Shown here: in pieces, positions 5,961 through 6,581 of the stretch
How the letters are laid out: each line of letters starts with the position of its first letter
Numbering within the stretch: position 1 is the first letter of the stretch
Assembly: GCA_019242065.1 (NCBI GenBank)
Contig: JAFAWJ010001105.1
Coordinates: forward strand, 1-6,581
DNA: 6,581 nucleotides
From: Chloroflexota bacterium
GTDB taxonomy: Bacteria > Chloroflexota > UBA6077 > CF-72
Direction: 5' to 3'
Notes under the pieces: model-generated
Seen by the model: only the letters and a program-made list of their open reading frames with translations
What the model was told of the DNA's origin: nothing
Database searches by the model: none
Translations under genes and position numbers: made by a program

Positions 5961-6581
5961 GTGCGTGCACGGCACGTGCGACGGTACTGGTGGCGCATGG
6001 ACGGGCATCCTGATCATCCCGATGAGGCGCTGAAGTCCGGACTGCCGGCCGGCCTGGCGCTGACTGATGCGCTGCCACTGCTCTTCAGCGCCGCGCGCAC
6101 CGGGCGTCTCCTGGCGCGGCCAACGGATAGCCCGCAGATGGACGTCTGGGTCGAGGAAGGCCGGGTCATGCATGCCGTCTGGGGTCCGCTGCGCGCGCTG
6201 ACCGCACTCGAGATGGCCGCGCTGCTGCCACCACATGCCGACGTCGGCTTCGTCGACGGAGAGCGCAGCCCGACCCGCAGCCTGGACCTGAGCGCCATCG
6301 ACGTTGCCGCGCGACTGGCCGAGGTCGCGCGGGCGGGTGGCCGACTGGCCAGCGCTGTCCCGGGGATCGAGGCGGTGCCACGACCGACCGGTCACCGGCC
6401 GCGGGCGCTCGAGCCGGACATCACGCGCATCCTGGACCAGATTGATGGGACACGGACCGTGGCCGATCTGACGGCCGGGCGACAGCCGCTGGCGGTGGTG
6501 CGGGCGCTGGCGAGCCTGGTGGGGCAGGGGGCGGTGAGTTTTGACGAAGCCGGCGCGGCGGCTCCAGTGGTGAGTTCGCCG
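5961..6581 (+). CDS. PATAN/DUF4388-like protein with C-terminal winged-helix-like segment (partial)
   Basis: The frame is open to the right edge (207 codons from the GTG at 5961, or 195 from the ATG at 5997), so the C-terminus is missing. GTG 5961 has GAGG just upstream. ATG 5997 lacks a good ribosome site but starts closer to the domain, so the choice is open. Using ATG numbering, residues about 19-105 follow the PATAN/DUF4388 pattern: a helix with LPLLFSAARTGRLLA, a strand pair with VWVEEGRVMHAVWG, a helix rich in ALEMAALL, and a closing helix. PATAN domains occur in bacterial regulatory and response-regulator-type proteins, often as protein-interaction modules. Residues about 140-182 (ITRILDQIDGTRTVADL, then an Ala/Leu helix and GAVSF) resemble a winged-helix fold. 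There is no signal peptide, so it is probably cytoplasmic. It may be a regulator or adaptor for the upstream enzyme, but only proximity supports this. Confidence 0.75.
   Translation, partial: MRARHVRRYWWRMDGHPDHPDEALKSGLPAGLALTDALPLLFSAARTGRLLARPTDSPQMDVWVEEGRVMHAVWGPLRALTALEMAALLPPHADVGFVDGERSPTRSLDLSAIDVAARLAEVARAGGRLASAVPGIEAVPRPTGHRPRALEPDITRILDQIDGTRTVADLTAGRQPLAVVRALASLVGQGAVSFDEAGAAAPVVSSP

Noticed and set aside
5936..5979. Palindromes GGCATGCC (5936-5943) and GCACGTGC (5972-5979) and a short CGTGC/GCACG stem (5964-5976), considered as a terminator or operator.
   Set aside because: The stems are at most 5-8 bp, there is no T-run, and the stem lies inside the probable coding start of the next gene. 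Such short palindromes are expected by chance in GC-rich sequence.

Overview
The window is a high-GC, tightly packed bacterial segment with five protein-coding genes and no RNA genes, insertion sequences or CRISPR arrays that I can see. Several traits fit Chloroflexota or a similar high-GC lineage: strong G/C third-position bias, Ala/Pro/Ser/Thr-rich linkers after export signals, Tat-exported lipoproteins, multi-span membrane molybdoenzymes and a PATAN/DUF4388-like protein. That taxonomic call is an inference from style, not from a marker gene.

Layout: the centre is an 89-bp intergenic region (4049-4137) from which two full-length paralogues are divergently oriented. Leftward (minus strand) lies a 593-residue membrane-anchored molybdopterin oxidoreductase of the sulfite-oxidase fold (4048-2267). 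It is followed after 59 bp by a small secreted protein with four cysteines (2207-1572), and after 23 bp by a Tat-exported lipoprotein with a PQQ-type beta-propeller (1548 to beyond the left edge). Rightward (plus strand) lies the 598-residue paralogue (4138-5934), followed after 26 bp by a PATAN/DUF4388-like cytoplasmic protein (5961 to beyond the right edge).

Both molybdoenzymes have the same unusual architecture. Four membrane helices are followed by a twin-arginine motif directly before a fifth helix, then a low-complexity linker, then the molybdopterin domain with its cysteine ligand in a TLECISN motif, then an Ig-like C-terminal domain. This matches the known class of dual Sec/Tat membrane proteins, in which Sec inserts the early helices and Tat moves the folded cofactor domain out at the last helix. 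With the Tat lipoprotein and the small secreted protein, the leftward operon looks like an extracytoplasmic redox or envelope module. The electron donor or acceptor and the substrate are not evident.

A perfect 8-bp inverted repeat (TTACGCAT-N16-ATGCGTAA) with a nested GACA/TGTC dyad lies in the central intergenic region. It is the best candidate for a shared operator controlling both arms. The outer genes are cut by the window edges.
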